Source of the DNA: Leptospira congkakensis
GTDB lineage: Bacteria; Spirochaetota; Leptospiria; Leptospirales; Leptospiraceae
Length of the DNA: 64,000 nt
Direction of reading: 5' to 3'
NCBI RefSeq assembly: GCF_004770265.1
Contig: NZ_RQGQ01000004.1
Coordinates: 496,001-560,000, forward strand
The translations under genes and the position numbers were made by a program. Of this stretch, positions 36,735 to 46,440 are shown in pieces; positions within the stretch are counted from its first letter, which is position 1; the number at the start of each line of letters is the position of its first letter. The notes under the pieces were generated by a model. It was not told the DNA's origin and did not search any database. It saw nothing but the letters and a program-made list of their open reading frames with translations.

Positions 36735-38129
36735 TTATTTCCACTCCCGAATGTCTACGAAATGTCCTTCGACTGCTACAGCCGCTGCCATTGCAGGGCC
36801 AACCAAATGTGTTCTTCCACCCTTTCCTTGTCTTCCTTCAAAGTTTCTGTTGGAAGTAGAGGCACAACGATCCCCAGGAGAAAGAACGTCATCGTTCATT
36901 GCAAGGCACATGGAACAACCAGGGTTTCTCCATTGAAAGCCGGCATCTAAAAAGATTTTATCAAGTCCTTCCGATTCCGCTTGTCGTTTCACACGACCAG
37001 AACCAGGAACAATGATGGCTTCTACTTCTTTGCTAACTTTTTTTCCTTTGACAGTGTCTGCAACAACACGTAAGTCTTCGATACGAGAGTTGGTGCAAGA
37101 ACCAATAAATACTTTATTTACTTTGACATCCGAAAGTTTTTGACCAGGTTTTAAATCCATATAAGCAAGAGCAGACTCTGCAGATTTTTTCTGAACTGGA
37201 TCTGTAAAATCCGTTGGAGCCGGAACGGTTGCTGTCACAGGAATCACTTGGCCAGGGGATGTTCCCCAAGAAACCATTGGTGCAATATCAGCAGCATTCA
37301 AAACTACTGTTTTATCAAACTGAGCCCCTGCATCGCTCGCATAAGCTTTCCATTTAGCAGCTGCTACATCAAAAGCCTCACCTTTCGGAGCAAAGTCTCT
37401 TCCTTTGATATAATTGATAGTTGTATCATCTGGAGAAATGAGTCCGGCCCGCGCACCAGCTTCAATGGCCATATTACAGATGGTCATACGACCTTCCATA
37501 CTAAGGGAACGAATGGCCTCACCGGTAAACTCAATCACATATCCAGTGGCTCCATCGGTTCCAATTTTACCAATGATGGCAAGAACGATGTCTTTTGCAG
37601 AAACAAGGGGAGATAATTTTCCATCCACTCGGATCTCTAAAGTTTTTGGTTTCTTTTGGACGAGAGTTTGAGTCGCAAGAACATGTTCCACTTCCGATGT
37701 TCCAATTCCAAAAGCAAGTGCTCCAAAAGCTCCATGAGTGGCAGTGTGTGAATCCCCACAAACAATTGTCATACCAGGATGGGTGAGCCCAAGTTCAGGG
37801 GCGACCACGTGGACAATCCCATTGTCAGGATGGTTGATATCAAATAATGTAATTCCGTTTTCTTTGCAGTTGTCCATCAGAGTTTGCATTTGCAAAACAG
37901 AGATAGGATCTACTGATTTCCAATCGCGAGTTCTAGTGGATACGTTGTGGTCCATTGTTGCAAAAGTAGCATCAGGGCGACGCACCTTTCGGTTGGTTAA
38001 TTTTAAACTCTCAAAAGCCTGTGGGCTTGTCACCTCATGGACTAGGTGTCTATCGATATAGATGAGGCAGGTTCCATCATCCTCGTGAACCAAATGGTCG
38101 TTCCAAATCTTTTCAAACATGGTTTTCAT
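36735..38129 (-). CDS. leuC: 3-isopropylmalate dehydratase, large subunit
   Basis: Aconitase-family subunit of 464 residues holding a [4Fe-4S] cluster. The three cluster cysteines lie in [12 protein letters not shown] and [10 protein letters not shown], with aconitase signatures [21 protein letters not shown] and [16 protein letters not shown]. The start at 38129 begins [14 protein letters not shown], and a Met at residue 4 is an alternative. It is the first gene of the leuC-leuD-fkp segment; 77 bases upstream separate it from the lipoprotein gene. Confidence 0.96.
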   Translation of the reverse strand: MKTMFEKIWNDHLVHEDDGTCLIYIDRHLVHEVTSPQAFESLKLTNRKVRRPDATFATMDHNVSTRTRDWKSVDPISVLQMQTLMDNCKENGITLFDINHPDNGIVHVVAPELGLTHPGMTIVCGDSHTATHGAFGALAFGIGTSEVEHVLATQTLVQKKPKTLEIRVDGKLSPLVSAKDIVLAIIGKIGTDGATGYVIEFTGEAIRSLSMEGRMTICNMAIEAGARAGLISPDDTTINYIKGRDFAPKGEAFDVAAAKWKAYASDAGAQFDKTVVLNAADIAPMVSWGTSPGQVIPVTATVPAPTDFTDPVQKKSAESALAYMDLKPGQKLSDVKVNKVFIGSCTNSRIEDLRVVADTVKGKKVSKEVEAIIVPGSGRVKRQAESEGLDKIFLDAGFQWRNPGCSMCLAMNDDVLSPGDRCASTSNRNFEGRQGKGGRTHLVGPAMAAAVAVEGHFVDIREWK

Positions 38130-38206
38130 AACTAGACTCCCTCACTTCCAGTCATAACTCGGACATGGGGTGGTGTGTCCAGGGAATTTGAAAAAATAGG
38201 AAAGTT

Positions 38207-39034
38207 CTAAGGGGTCTGGACTGTGGCTCCGTCTACATAAGTTCCTGAAATTCCCGAACAGTGAGCAGCTGCAGTCCCTGCCCCTCCCGTCAGTGGAGCG
38301 GTATAAACACTGATGATATAACCAACGCTGGACTGGGTGACCTTACAGGAACCCACGACACTCGTTTCCGTACATTTAGACGCCTGTTTGGTTCCTGTAA
38401 GGCAACTTGTGAGATATCCGTAATAATTTTGACAGACACCACCACCCACAGCACAGGCAAATTTAAAGGTCTTAATCGAACCCCCGTTCAAAAGATCCGA
38501 AAGGTCTGAATCTGAAACGTTTTGTACAGGTGTTCCATCGGTAAGCACTGTCAACGGATTTGCAGAGGCACTTTCCTTTTGGTAAAGATAAATTAAATAA
38601 CTTCCAGCCTTGGAAAAGGTAATCACAGTTGCTGGTGAATCGACTTTGGTATATTCTGTGCCCTCTTTTGCAAGCACTGCTACGGAAAGATCCAAAGGAC
38701 AACTTGTGGAAACATAAACAGAAAGTTTCGCATAACGAGAAAGTACAACTCGTGTTCCAATTTGAGCCCCTGCAATTTGCATCACTCCATAATAAGTATC
38801 TCCTGCAAGAGAAAGCGATACAGATTGAGACGTAGTTGTGATCCCGGTATACCCGGCTTTGATTTGAGTTCCAAGACCTGCCACCGTACAACCGTCAGCT
38901 CCAGATTCCTTCGCTAAAAGCAGAGAGGATGCAGCATTATTTTTAGAAGTCTCACCAGAACATCCAAAACAGAATAGAAGAAAGGTTAGATTCACTATTA
39001 GAAAAAAAGAATTTAATTGGATCATCTGGAACAT
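38207..39034 (-). CDS. Uncharacterised lipoprotein
   Basis: A 275-residue protein with a hydrophobic signal and spirochete-type lipobox (LLFCFGC; lipidated Cys followed by SGE). The mature protein is Ser/Thr/Gly-rich with many predicted beta strands, similar to bacterial surface lipoproteins with Ig-like or pre-peptidase C-like domains (around 70-160, for example TYYGVMQIAGAQIGTRVVLS and AGSYLIYLYQKESASAN). ATG at 39034 is preferred, seven bases from AGGAAGG; a GTG at 39037 and ATG at 39025 are alternatives. It follows the FHA protein gene closely and ends the surface operon. Confidence 0.7.
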   Translation of the reverse strand: MFQMIQLNSFFLIVNLTFLLFCFGCSGETSKNNAASSLLLAKESGADGCTVAGLGTQIKAGYTGITTTSQSVSLSLAGDTYYGVMQIAGAQIGTRVVLSRYAKLSVYVSTSCPLDLSVAVLAKEGTEYTKVDSPATVITFSKAGSYLIYLYQKESASANPLTVLTDGTPVQNVSDSDLSDLLNGGSIKTFKFACAVGGGVCQNYYGYLTSCLTGTKQASKCTETSVVGSCKVTQSSVGYIISVYTAPLTGGAGTAAAHCSGISGTYVDGATVQTP

Positions 39035-39038
39035 CACT

Positions 39039-40496
39039 CTACCTTCCTCTAAACGATAGGATTGTTTTTCCTATTTGGATTTCGTCCAAATTATGGAGAA
39101 CTTTGGGACGCAGTAATTTTCTACCGTTTAAGTATACCCCGGTTTCAGAGACACAATCAAACAATATATACTTTCCTTTTCTATTTTTTATCTTTGCATG
39201 GAGGCTTGCCACAGAGGGATCCATCAATACCAGGTGATTGGATTCTGAGTTTCCTATCGTCACTTCATCAAACTGCAACTGGAATTGATCCGAATTTTGA
39301 TTTCCATCCCTTCTAATCAGAACCGCATAGGAATAAGATGTTCCCATTAGAGGGATTTTTTCCGCAATGGCAGAAGCAATTTCACGATCCCGTGCTGCCT
39401 TTTCCATTGTCTCCCCATACATTCTATCATAAACTTGAAGTTCTTCTTTTCGTTCGAAAGATTCTGGTTCGGGAGGAGCAGTAGTTAATATTCCTTCCTC
39501 CTTTTCTTCGTAACCTCTTAAATAATATAAGGCCGCCAAACAAAGGAAAATGAGGAATAAACTGACTGGGAAAAAGAATAAAGGATCGGATAATTTTAAA
39601 TATAAAGATTTAAAAAAGGAAAGTTCATAATCGAATTCAAACCGAATCCCCTGGTCTACGGAAACGAATCCACTCGATATAGAACTTGTTTTCCATCTGG
39701 AAAGGTTCCAAGGAGAAACATATACTAATTCGTAATCAGAATTTCCGAGCGCACGTAAATAGGAAAAAAGATTCGAATAACTATCTGCTTTTGCGATTGG
39801 GTAATGGCTTCCGTTCGCATAACTTGCTAACTTCGTTGCTTCCAAAGAACTAGGAGCAAGGACGATCAGTTGGAGATTTTTGTCCCGAATTCGTTTAGCA
39901 AGTTCAGGGATCTCAAAACGGTCCTGCCATTCGGGAGAAAAACTTACGAATATAAGAATGTGATCTTCTGTAGATAAATTTTTAGGAATTCCTTCCAGGA
40001 AATTCTCCCAGGTTCGAATGGGGTAAACGGGAGCCGGCTCTTTTGGAAAAGGAAAAGAGATATCCAAAACATTCGATCGAATTCTTTCAAAGGAATGTTT
40101 GTTCTCATCTGATTGGATTTGTAATTTAGAAGTCCCACCTGATTGTTCCGAGATCTTAACCAATTGGTTTGCCAATTGGATGATCCAACGTCGGTCTTCT
40201 GCGTTTGTATAACTAGGAATGGATATGTATAAGTGGATGGGGTTCTTTGTTTCGGTTTGTTCCAATCTAAAAGATTCAGTGAGCCGAACGACCGAATTCA
40301 TTTCTTCGGAAAGAACAAATCCTTGGGGAGTCACATTTGTATTGGAATGGAATCGAACTTTAACTTCTGGGTAGGTCCTTACATCTACAGACCTAAGTTT
40401 AAACCCAGGTTCTGCAAAAAGAAGTGTCGGTAAAAAAAGACAAAGGAAAAACCCATTACTGAAAGAGAAGAGAAGCTTCCTTAAGTTGTTTTCCAT
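39039..40496 (-). CDS. Membrane protein with extracytoplasmic VWA-like region and cytoplasmic FHA domain
   Basis: A 485-residue protein with a signal peptide (ends TLLFAEPG). The extracytoplasmic region of about 270 residues includes a VWA-like stretch (DHILIFVSFSPEWQDRFEIP, QLIVLAPSSLEA). A transmembrane helix lies at about 305-325, a charged linker follows, and the C-terminal FHA domain spans about 405-485 (VTIGNSESNHLVLMDPSVASLHAKI and VYLNGRKLL). FHA domains bind phosphothreonine peptides, so it may link a surface state to cytoplasmic phosphoprotein signalling. No Ser/Thr kinase is nearby. Its start overlaps the ABC gene by 41 bases. Confidence 0.75.
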   Translation of the reverse strand: MENNLRKLLFSFSNGFFLCLFLPTLLFAEPGFKLRSVDVRTYPEVKVRFHSNTNVTPQGFVLSEEMNSVVRLTESFRLEQTETKNPIHLYISIPSYTNAEDRRWIIQLANQLVKISEQSGGTSKLQIQSDENKHSFERIRSNVLDISFPFPKEPAPVYPIRTWENFLEGIPKNLSTEDHILIFVSFSPEWQDRFEIPELAKRIRDKNLQLIVLAPSSLEATKLASYANGSHYPIAKADSYSNLFSYLRALGNSDYELVYVSPWNLSRWKTSSISSGFVSVDQGIRFEFDYELSFFKSLYLKLSDPLFFFPVSLFLIFLCLAALYYLRGYEEKEEGILTTAPPEPESFERKEELQVYDRMYGETMEKAARDREIASAIAEKIPLMGTSYSYAVLIRRDGNQNSDQFQLQFDEVTIGNSESNHLVLMDPSVASLHAKIKNRKGKYILFDCVSETGVYLNGRKLLRPKVLHNLDEIQIGKTILSFRGR

Positions 40497-41211
40497 ATTC
40501 TGTTTTTGGCTCCAGGTTTTGGTTTAGAACCGAAATGGTTTCTATGACTTCCCCTTGTTTCATTATCGTAACTTGGGAGGCCAGACTTTCGACGATCCGA
40601 AGCTCGTGTGTAATAAAAACAACTGACATCCCCATTTTTGCAAGGTTTTGGATGGTTTCCAAGACAATTTTTTCAGAAAATGCATCGAGGCCAGTGGTGG
40701 GTTCATCCAAAATCAAAATTTCAGGACTTCGTAAAAAAGCGAGGGAAAGTAGAATTCTCTGTTTCTCCCCACCGGAAAGAGATCTTGCATACGCCTTCCA
40801 GTGATTTCTGGGAATAGATAACTTGTCCCAAATGGAAAGCAAAGATTCATAAGGAAAAGAACTTAGTCCTGAGAGTTTGAAAAAATCTTTAATTTGTGAA
40901 TCCATTCTGCGAAAAGGATGGAAGGCCGAATTCGGATTTTGAGGCACCATAAATAATTTAGAGTGAAATGAAGTCGAAAGAACATCTTCGCCTAACACAA
41001 TAAAGGAATCGTATTGAAGCCGGCAACCTTGAGGAACCATTCCAAAAAGGGAAAATCCTAGAGTGGATTTTCCTGATCCTGATTCTCCAATGATCCCGTA
41101 AATGATTCCTCTCGGAATTTCTAAAGAAATTCCCTTCCAAATCTTTTGCCCATCCTTTGTTTCGATGGTTGCATTTTTGATTTGGACAACAGGAAGGTCA
41201 GTCGAGCCCAA
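40456..41211 (-). CDS. ABC transporter ATP-binding protein (OppD/DppD-like), no permease nearby
   Basis: A 251-residue ATPase with Walker [18 protein letters not shown], signature LSGGEKQR, Walker [17 protein letters not shown] and H-loop FITHELRI. The OppD-like SGSGKST form and single-domain layout fit a peptide-type importer. I prefer TTG at 41211 with AAAAGGA five bases upstream, giving a 14-base overlap with gmhA; an ATG at 41250 adds 13 residues. No permease or binding protein is encoded here, so its partner is elsewhere or it acts in a non-transport role. Confidence 0.85.
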   Translation of the reverse strand: MGSTDLPVVQIKNATIETKDGQKIWKGISLEIPRGIIYGIIGESGSGKSTLGFSLFGMVPQGCRLQYDSFIVLGEDVLSTSFHSKLFMVPQNPNSAFHPFRRMDSQIKDFFKLSGLSSFPYESLLSIWDKLSIPRNHWKAYARSLSGGEKQRILLSLAFLRSPEILILDEPTTGLDAFSEKIVLETIQNLAKMGMSVVFITHELRIVESLASQVTIMKQGEVIETISVLNQNLEPKTEYGKQLKEASLLFQ

Positions 41212-41785
41212 AGAGTTCCTTTTCAATGATGCTACAAAGGATATGGCCAATCAAAATATGACATTCTTGGATTCTAGCTGTGATTTTGGAAGGGACAATG
41301 ATTTCCACGTCACCCTTACCCTTTAGTTTTCCCCCATCACCACCCAAAAACAAAACAACCTTCATTCCAATTTTCCGAGCTTCTTCTACCGCCAAAACAA
41401 TGTTTTGCGAATTTCCAGAAGTGGTTAGGCCCACAAAAACATCCGACGGTTTTCCAAACGCTTGGACTTGTCTTTGGAATACATATTCATAACCATAATC
41501 ATTGGAACAAGCAGTAAGAACTGCCTGGTCACTGTTGAGGGCAAGGGCAGGAATGGCTTTTCTTTCATTGCCTGATTTGTAACGAACCACAAGTTCCGCT
41601 GCGATATGAGAAGCATCACAACTAGAACCTCCATTTCCACAAAAGTATAACAATCCATTTTGTTTCAGTGATTCCACGAGAAGTTTTCCAGCTTTTTCAA
41701 TCGAAGGCAAAAGAACAGGAAGTAACTGCTGTTTGACAGCGATAGAATCTTCTATTTGTGATTGGATGAGTGATTTATGATCCAT
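41198..41785 (-). CDS. gmhA: Sedoheptulose-7-phosphate isomerase (phosphoheptose isomerase)
   Basis: First enzyme of ADP-heptose synthesis, a SIS-domain isomerase of 195 residues. It shows [18 protein letters not shown], the sugar-binding [20 protein letters not shown], and the C-terminal [11 protein letters not shown] helix with the catalytic His of GmhA. The HxxxH context and Glu in AAEL are family-typical. It complements rfaE1/rfaE2 in the left half of the window. It overlaps the unknown 257-residue gene by 11 bases and the ABC gene by 14. Confidence 0.92.
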   Translation of the reverse strand: MDHKSLIQSQIEDSIAVKQQLLPVLLPSIEKAGKLLVESLKQNGLLYFCGNGGSSCDASHIAAELVVRYKSGNERKAIPALALNSDQAVLTACSNDYGYEYVFQRQVQAFGKPSDVFVGLTTSGNSQNIVLAVEEARKIGMKVVLFLGGDGGKLKGKGDVEIIVPSKITARIQECHILIGHILCSIIEKELFGLD

Positions 41786-42548
41786 GTTTTAATTCCTTTT
41801 CTCTTCTTTCTTTTATGGTATTGACAGCATTGCCAAATTCAACAAGAGCAGACCCAAATCCAAATAAGTTTTTGGCTTTGGAATAAGGGTTATTCTGATC
41901 TGTATTTCCAAGATTTAGATAAAATAATTCGTCTCGAACAAGATTCTTTTGTCTTTCCGTTGCCACGGATTCAAAAAAGTCCCGGCATTCCTCTCCAATG
42001 GCAAGCATCGCCAGTGCCATCGAATTGGGTTTCATTTGTAGGACTAGTTGTTCTTTCCAAAATCGTTCAAAGGATAAAACAACTCTCCAGTCTTCCCGAG
42101 GAGCATCACTGTCCAAAAATAAATCTGTTTTGGGAACTGAAAGAGCTTGTAACAATCCCTCCACACCAGAGAGATCTTTCGTTAGACTTTTGTTTAATTC
42201 CCCTTCATCCACAAACAAAACGCCGGCCCACTTATCTTCTTTATTTTTATATAAGTGATTACCTGTTACGAGAATCAAAGAGTAGTCTACCCCTTCCGCT
42301 CGAAACAATTTGTCGTTTGTTTTTGTTAAGCGAAATTTCGGTGATTCTAAAACGGTACCCGTTGCAATTTGTTTGGTGCGAAGTTTTTTCTTCCAATTTT
42401 CAATGGCTACGGCCCATTCCATGGGGAATGATTTTGGTTCCTTTTTTCTTTTGGATGGATCCTGTTCTTCTAATTTTCCACTGGATCGAAAAAGGTTCAA
42501 AAACCGGCCAAAGAAACCTTTCTTAGATGTTTTTTTAGTTTTTGCCAT
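41775..42548 (-). CDS. Uncharacterised protein in heptose/glycosyltransferase operon
   Basis: A 257-residue cytoplasmic-looking protein with a very basic N-terminus (residues 1-40, FFGRFLNLF and KKK/RK clusters), possibly membrane-associating. The body contains [16 protein letters not shown] and [20 protein letters not shown], and a C-terminal helical region with [19 protein letters not shown]. No known domain is recognised. It overlaps both the family 2 glycosyltransferase gene (14 bases) and gmhA (11 bases), so it is tightly coupled to surface-glycan genes. Function is unknown. Confidence 0.65.
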   Translation of the reverse strand: MAKTKKTSKKGFFGRFLNLFRSSGKLEEQDPSKRKKEPKSFPMEWAVAIENWKKKLRTKQIATGTVLESPKFRLTKTNDKLFRAEGVDYSLILVTGNHLYKNKEDKWAGVLFVDEGELNKSLTKDLSGVEGLLQALSVPKTDLFLDSDAPREDWRVVLSFERFWKEQLVLQMKPNSMALAMLAIGEECRDFFESVATERQKNLVRDELFYLNLGNTDQNNPYSKAKNLFGFGSALVEFGNAVNTIKERREKELKHGS

Positions 42549-43356
42549 ATTCTTTTCTAATATTGGACGGTCTTTCGATCTGTTTTCGGTCTAGTTCATA
42601 CAATTTTGCATATTTCAGAAAGGTTGAAAAAGAAGAAGCTATGGCAATCCAAAGCCCAGGGATTCCATCCAAGAACCCAAACTTAAAAATATAAATTTCG
42701 ATAAATTTTCCGAAGGGTTTGAAAATAGTTTTGAAGAGAGAAAACCTTTCTCCTTTCGCATAACGAGTGTAAGCAACAATACTAGAGAACTGATTGATGG
42801 TTGTGATTTGATGACTAAAATCAGTAAAACTATAATGAAGGATATCTCCCTTCATGACTTTCCCAGAAGAACCAGGTTTTAATTCGATATAGTCATGTGG
42901 GTTTTCACCGACCCAAGTCGCAGCATTTTTCAGGAAAAGACGAAATCTACGTAGCGGATACCAACCACTATAACGAATCCACCGACCCAAATGGTATGTG
43001 AGTCTTGCAATTTTAAACCCATCGGCAGAAACTGACTCTGATTCTAAAAACAATTCAATAGACTGGATCAGGGTTTTATTCGCACGTTCATCTGCATCAA
43101 GCGAGAGAATCCAATCATTGGAACAAAAACCAATTGCTTTGTTCTTTTGTTCCACATGGCCCGGGAATGGAGATTCATAGAATTTTACTTTGGGAAAGGA
43201 AGTTGCAATTTCTTTAGTACGATCAGTACTCAATGAATCCAAAACAATGATTTCATCGGCAACTGACAGAACGGATTGGATACAATCCCCGATATTTTTT
43301 TCTTCATTGAAGGTGATGATGGCCACCGACAATTTTCTTTTTCTCTTGCCTTCCAT
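42535..43356 (-). CDS. Family 2 glycosyltransferase (WaaE/KdtX-like)
   Basis: A GT-A enzyme of 273 residues. It has the N-terminal VAIITFNEEKNIGDCI, LDSLSTDRTKEI, EQKNKAIGFCSNDWILSLDADER with the DxD metal motif, and a C-terminal hydrophobic region near 225-245 that may contact the membrane. The layout is that of LPS core beta-glucosyl- or heptosyl-region transferases (WaaE/KdtX type). It is 30 bases from the divergent O-antigen ligase-like gene. Confidence 0.88.
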   Translation of the reverse strand: MEGKRKRKLSVAIITFNEEKNIGDCIQSVLSVADEIIVLDSLSTDRTKEIATSFPKVKFYESPFPGHVEQKNKAIGFCSNDWILSLDADERANKTLIQSIELFLESESVSADGFKIARLTYHLGRWIRYSGWYPLRRFRLFLKNAATWVGENPHDYIELKPGSSGKVMKGDILHYSFTDFSHQITTINQFSSIVAYTRYAKGERFSLFKTIFKPFGKFIEIYIFKFGFLDGIPGLWIAIASSFSTFLKYAKLYELDRKQIERPSNIRKEYGKN

Positions 43357-43386
43357 AGGAGTTAAAACCTATTCTGAGAACCAAAT

Positions 43387-45267
43387 ATGATTGGGAAAGA
43401 AACATTTCATAAGATTTCTGTCGTTTTTCTATACCTTTTTTTTGCACTCTCTCCCTTTTCGATTAGTCTTTGCCAGATTTTTGCCGGAGCCTCCCTTTTC
43501 TTTTTATTTTTGGACAAAATGATAAAACGAAAATATCCAGATTTGGAATCACAAATCCTTTTTTGGATCCTTCTCTATGTAAGTTTTCTCGTCACACCGA
43601 TTCTACATTGGAACGAAACCAATTGGAAACTAACTATCTTAAAATCTGAGTTTGGTGATGTCTGGATGGGATTTTTGTTACTACACCATTCGAGTTTATC
43701 CACTTACGAAAAAACAAAACTGAAAAAAGCAGTTCTGTTTGGTGCTGTGTTTCTCATCTTATCCGGCTTGGTATCATTACTTTCCCCCTACAGACTTGCT
43801 CCATTTGTGATGGATGGATTTCAATATACCGAAGGAAGACGACTGCCTCACCTACTCGCCATTTTTATGGGAAAACTCCCTCTTTATTTACCGATTGGTT
43901 TCCAAAGTACTCACCTAACTTATGGGGGATTACTTGCCCTTTATCTTCCCTCTGTTTTAGAAAGGTCTTCTCGTATTTTCAAAATATATAAACAAACTTC
44001 AAAATTTCGTTTTGTTCTCATTGGATTTATCATTTTGTCTTTGGTTGGTCTCGTTTTACTTTTTCTCAACCAAAGTCGTTCCATTTGGTTTGGGCTCTTA
44101 TTTGGAATCTTCTTAATTTCCTTTCAGAAAAGGATTTCTATCAAAAAATACTTACCGACTCTGGGTTTGGGAGTTTTGGCAGTTGCCGGCATCCTCTATT
44201 TGGTTTACCAAAACAACTGGCTTTTCCAAAGAGCAATCGATGATTTATTCGCTAAACGTTCGTTAGAGAACCAACGGATATGGATTCATAAAATGAATTT
44301 TGCAATTTTAAAAGATTCTTATTTTCTGGGGATTGGATCAGGAAATTATACAAATGAGTTTGTCACACAAGCGAAAGGATTAGTAAATCATCTACCTGAA
44401 TTGTATTATGATTTGTTTATCACACCCAAGTCACATGCCCATTTTGACTTTCTACATTTTTGGATTTTGGGAGGGTTTCTCTCTGGTTTTTCTTTCCTAT
44501 ATTTTTTATATATAGAAACAAAACTCATTCTAAATACAGGCAAACATACAGTTTTCTTTTTAGGTTTTTTTGCCATTATATTTGCAGGTAGTTTCCAATG
44601 TTTTCTGTTAGATGATGAAGTCTTGTTTCCTTTTTTGGGGATTTTATGTTTACTCCCTTCCTTCAAAAGAAAAAAAATCATTCAAGATTCTTTAGCAGAT
44701 AAAAATCAGATCAAAATTTTTGGAATGATTCTTTTTTGGATTCTACTTTCCTGTTTGGGAGCTTTCTATTTAACAAAAACTCCAGATAAAGATCTTTTTT
44801 TACACCGAACTCGCACAGAACATAACTTCCCCGACTCGCAAGCACAATCGTCAATCAATGGAAAATTACTGGTCGCTTTGCCAGAAGGAACCAAGGAACG
44901 ATACTTCAAACTCGCAGGATGTTTGGATCATAATTCTAACTTTAATGAAACGCACCAAGTCAGAGAGACACCGATTCTCTTCCAAATCCATTGGGAAGAG
45001 AATCAAAAAGGAAATCTACCAGATACTCTGACTCTAGAAATTCGGAAACGAGAAAGCTTCGACCAAGACAAAGAATACAAAGTCCAATCAGAACGAATTG
45101 TAAAAATAGAAAGTTATCCCAATACAAAGCAGATCCAAAAGATCCAAGTCCATCCTAAGGAATATTTGGGAAAGGGATTAGAGTTTATTGATTTTGGATT
45201 TAAGTATACTTGGATGGGAGAAAAACCGGTTTTGCCTAGAATTGAGATTTCGGGAAACTGTGAATGA
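43387..45267 (+). CDS. O-antigen ligase/polymerase-like polytopic membrane protein
   Basis: A 626-residue protein with about 11-12 hydrophobic segments from residue 10 to about 460 and a C-terminal soluble domain of about 165 residues. The periplasmic loop around 300-350 (RIWIHKMNFAILKDSYFLGIGSGNY, then HAHFDFLHFWILGGFL) matches the Wzy_C/WaaL pattern GxGxGxY ... HxH. It would ligate or polymerise O-antigen glycan at the outer face of the inner membrane. The long C-terminal extension (about 465-626) is unusual and probably extracytoplasmic. Divergent from the GT2 gene. Confidence 0.85.
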   Translation: MIGKETFHKISVVFLYLFFALSPFSISLCQIFAGASLFFLFLDKMIKRKYPDLESQILFWILLYVSFLVTPILHWNETNWKLTILKSEFGDVWMGFLLLHHSSLSTYEKTKLKKAVLFGAVFLILSGLVSLLSPYRLAPFVMDGFQYTEGRRLPHLLAIFMGKLPLYLPIGFQSTHLTYGGLLALYLPSVLERSSRIFKIYKQTSKFRFVLIGFIILSLVGLVLLFLNQSRSIWFGLLFGIFLISFQKRISIKKYLPTLGLGVLAVAGILYLVYQNNWLFQRAIDDLFAKRSLENQRIWIHKMNFAILKDSYFLGIGSGNYTNEFVTQAKGLVNHLPELYYDLFITPKSHAHFDFLHFWILGGFLSGFSFLYFLYIETKLILNTGKHTVFFLGFFAIIFAGSFQCFLLDDEVLFPFLGILCLLPSFKRKKIIQDSLADKNQIKIFGMILFWILLSCLGAFYLTKTPDKDLFLHRTRTEHNFPDSQAQSSINGKLLVALPEGTKERYFKLAGCLDHNSNFNETHQVRETPILFQIHWEENQKGNLPDTLTLEIRKRESFDQDKEYKVQSERIVKIESYPNTKQIQKIQVHPKEYLGKGLEFIDFGFKYTWMGEKPVLPRIEISGNCE

Positions 45268-45278
45268 TAGGGGGAAGA

Positions 45279-45655
45279 GGTCGCTAGGATGAAGAGGTGC
45301 TTGAATTAAGTTTGGTTTGATTAGGAACGTCCTGAGGGAATCGCTTCGATCTTCGGCCTTCCTGGCCTTTCGATCTAAAGCCCGTCTTGCTCATAACCTC
45401 AGGCTTCCTGCCTTCGGAAAAACGTTTACGCTCCTTCCACCCTTGGCCTCACGCCCAACTTTGCCTTCGACTTCGATAAAGCCTTCGCAGGGTCGCTAGG
45501 AGTAAGAGATGTTGATTTTAGTCTTGTTTGATTTGGAATGTCCGCGGGAATCGCTTCGATCTTCGGCCTTCCTGGCCTTTCGATCTCAGCCCGTCTTGCT
45601 CGTCACCTCAGGCTTCCTGCCTTCGGAAAAAACGTTTACGCTCCCTATGGGTCGC
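45279..45655. repeat. Two direct copies of a ~160-base non-coding repeat
   Basis: Copy 1 (about 45279-45435) and copy 2 (about 45491-45646) share the core GGTCGCTAGGA..., GGAATCGCTTCGATCTTCGG, CCTTCCTGGCCTTTCGATCT and CCTTCGGAAAAACGTTTACG; a third short GGTCGCTA sits at 45650. The core between about 45337 and 45435 is nearly identical in both. Each core contains a GGCC-TTCCT-GGCC inverted segment. Small reading frames exist in several frames but look like repeat-induced artefacts. The element fills the 423-base spacer between the ligase gene and tRNA-Leu. Confidence 0.75.
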
Positions 45656-45688
45656 TACGTTTTTTTGGACTCGCAATCGTTCGATTTA

Positions 45689-45772
45689 TACCTGGAGCGG
45701 GAATCGAACCCGCACGGGATTACTCCCACAGGATTTTAAGTCCTGTGTGTCTACCAATTCCACCATCCAGGC
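45689..45772 (-). tRNA. tRNA-Leu(UAA)
   Basis: On the minus strand the sequence GCCTGGATGGTGGAATTGGT begins a complete tRNA. The anticodon stem-loop is CAGGA-CTTAAAA-TCCTG with anticodon UAA, there is a long class II variable arm, and a GGTTCGAATCCC T-arm. The acceptor GCCTGGA pairs with TCCAGGT (one G-U), discriminator A at 45689. CCA is not encoded. It lies 15 bases downstream of tRNA-Cys and is probably cotranscribed with it. Confidence 0.93.
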
Positions 45773-45787
45773 GAATCAATCGTGAAA

Positions 45788-45858
<71 letters not shown>

Positions 45859-45874
45859 AATCGTGACTTTGGAT

Positions 45875-45902
45875 AGGCTAAAATAGGAAGGCCTGGTGTC
45901 AA
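45875..45902 (-). promoter_or_regulatory. Likely sigma-70 promoter for the tRNA-Cys/tRNA-Leu unit
   Basis: On the minus strand a perfect TTGACA (45902-45897) is followed after 16 bases by TAGCCT (45880-45875). It places a start about ten bases before tRNA-Cys at 45858. The -10 match is weak. Confidence 0.5.
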
Positions 45903-45990
45903 ATGGAAACTGAATTCACTTTTCATCGGATTGTAACATTTCTCTAAAAAATCAAATTGCCTATGTTTTTCAAAAGGATGGGCTGTAAAT

Positions 45991-46404
45991 ATGAACCTAA
46001 AGACCTTTCTCACGGTATCCATTCTATCGATTGTCTCTCTAAATTCTTATGCGGACACGGTGAAAGTGAAAGCAACCAAAGAGGTGTTGGAAAACGTAAA
46101 AACATCCTCTCCGACCGCCAATTATGTTTTGGTAGAATCAAAAGATGGCACCAAACAAGCGTTTAAGAAAACTGCTGTAGATGTTGTTTCTCTTCCTGTA
46201 GAATGGGAAGCTCCAAAAAAGGAAGAAAACCCTGGATTTTTTGGTTCCTTATTTGCTTCTAAAGATACCAAAGAAGAAACAAATACAGAATCGAAAAATC
46301 CTGAAGAACCAAAAGAAAACCCAGAAAACCAAAGTTTTTTCAAAAGAAAACTTCCTGAACTTGCAATGGGTGGAATGGCCCTTCTTTGGATTTTACTACC
46401 GTAA
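45991..46404 (+). CDS. Uncharacterised exported protein
   Basis: A 137-residue protein with a signal peptide (MNLKTFLTVSILSIVSLNSYA, cleaved before DT). The N-terminal third (KVKATKEVLENVKTSSPTAN, VLVESKDGTKQAFKK) is compatible with a small beta domain. A Glu/Pro/Lys-rich linker (70-115) follows, then a hydrophobic C-terminal helix (LAMGGMALLWILLP) that could anchor it in a membrane. No function is recognised. It is convergent to guaA with 36 bases between ends. Confidence 0.65.
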   Translation: MNLKTFLTVSILSIVSLNSYADTVKVKATKEVLENVKTSSPTANYVLVESKDGTKQAFKKTAVDVVSLPVEWEAPKKEENPGFFGSLFASKDTKEETNTESKNPEEPKENPENQSFFKRKLPELAMGGMALLWILLP

Positions 46405-46440
46405 TTTCTTTTCCAAACTTATTTTTAGAAATATCCTAAC

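Noticed and set aside
37248..38061. Several plus-strand frames opposite leuC.
   Set aside because: leuC is full-length and conserved; these frames carry no recognisable motif.
38159..38179. GGACA...TGTCC hairpin as a terminator after the lipoprotein gene.
   Set aside because: The stem is only five bases, the loop is long and no T run follows on the minus strand.
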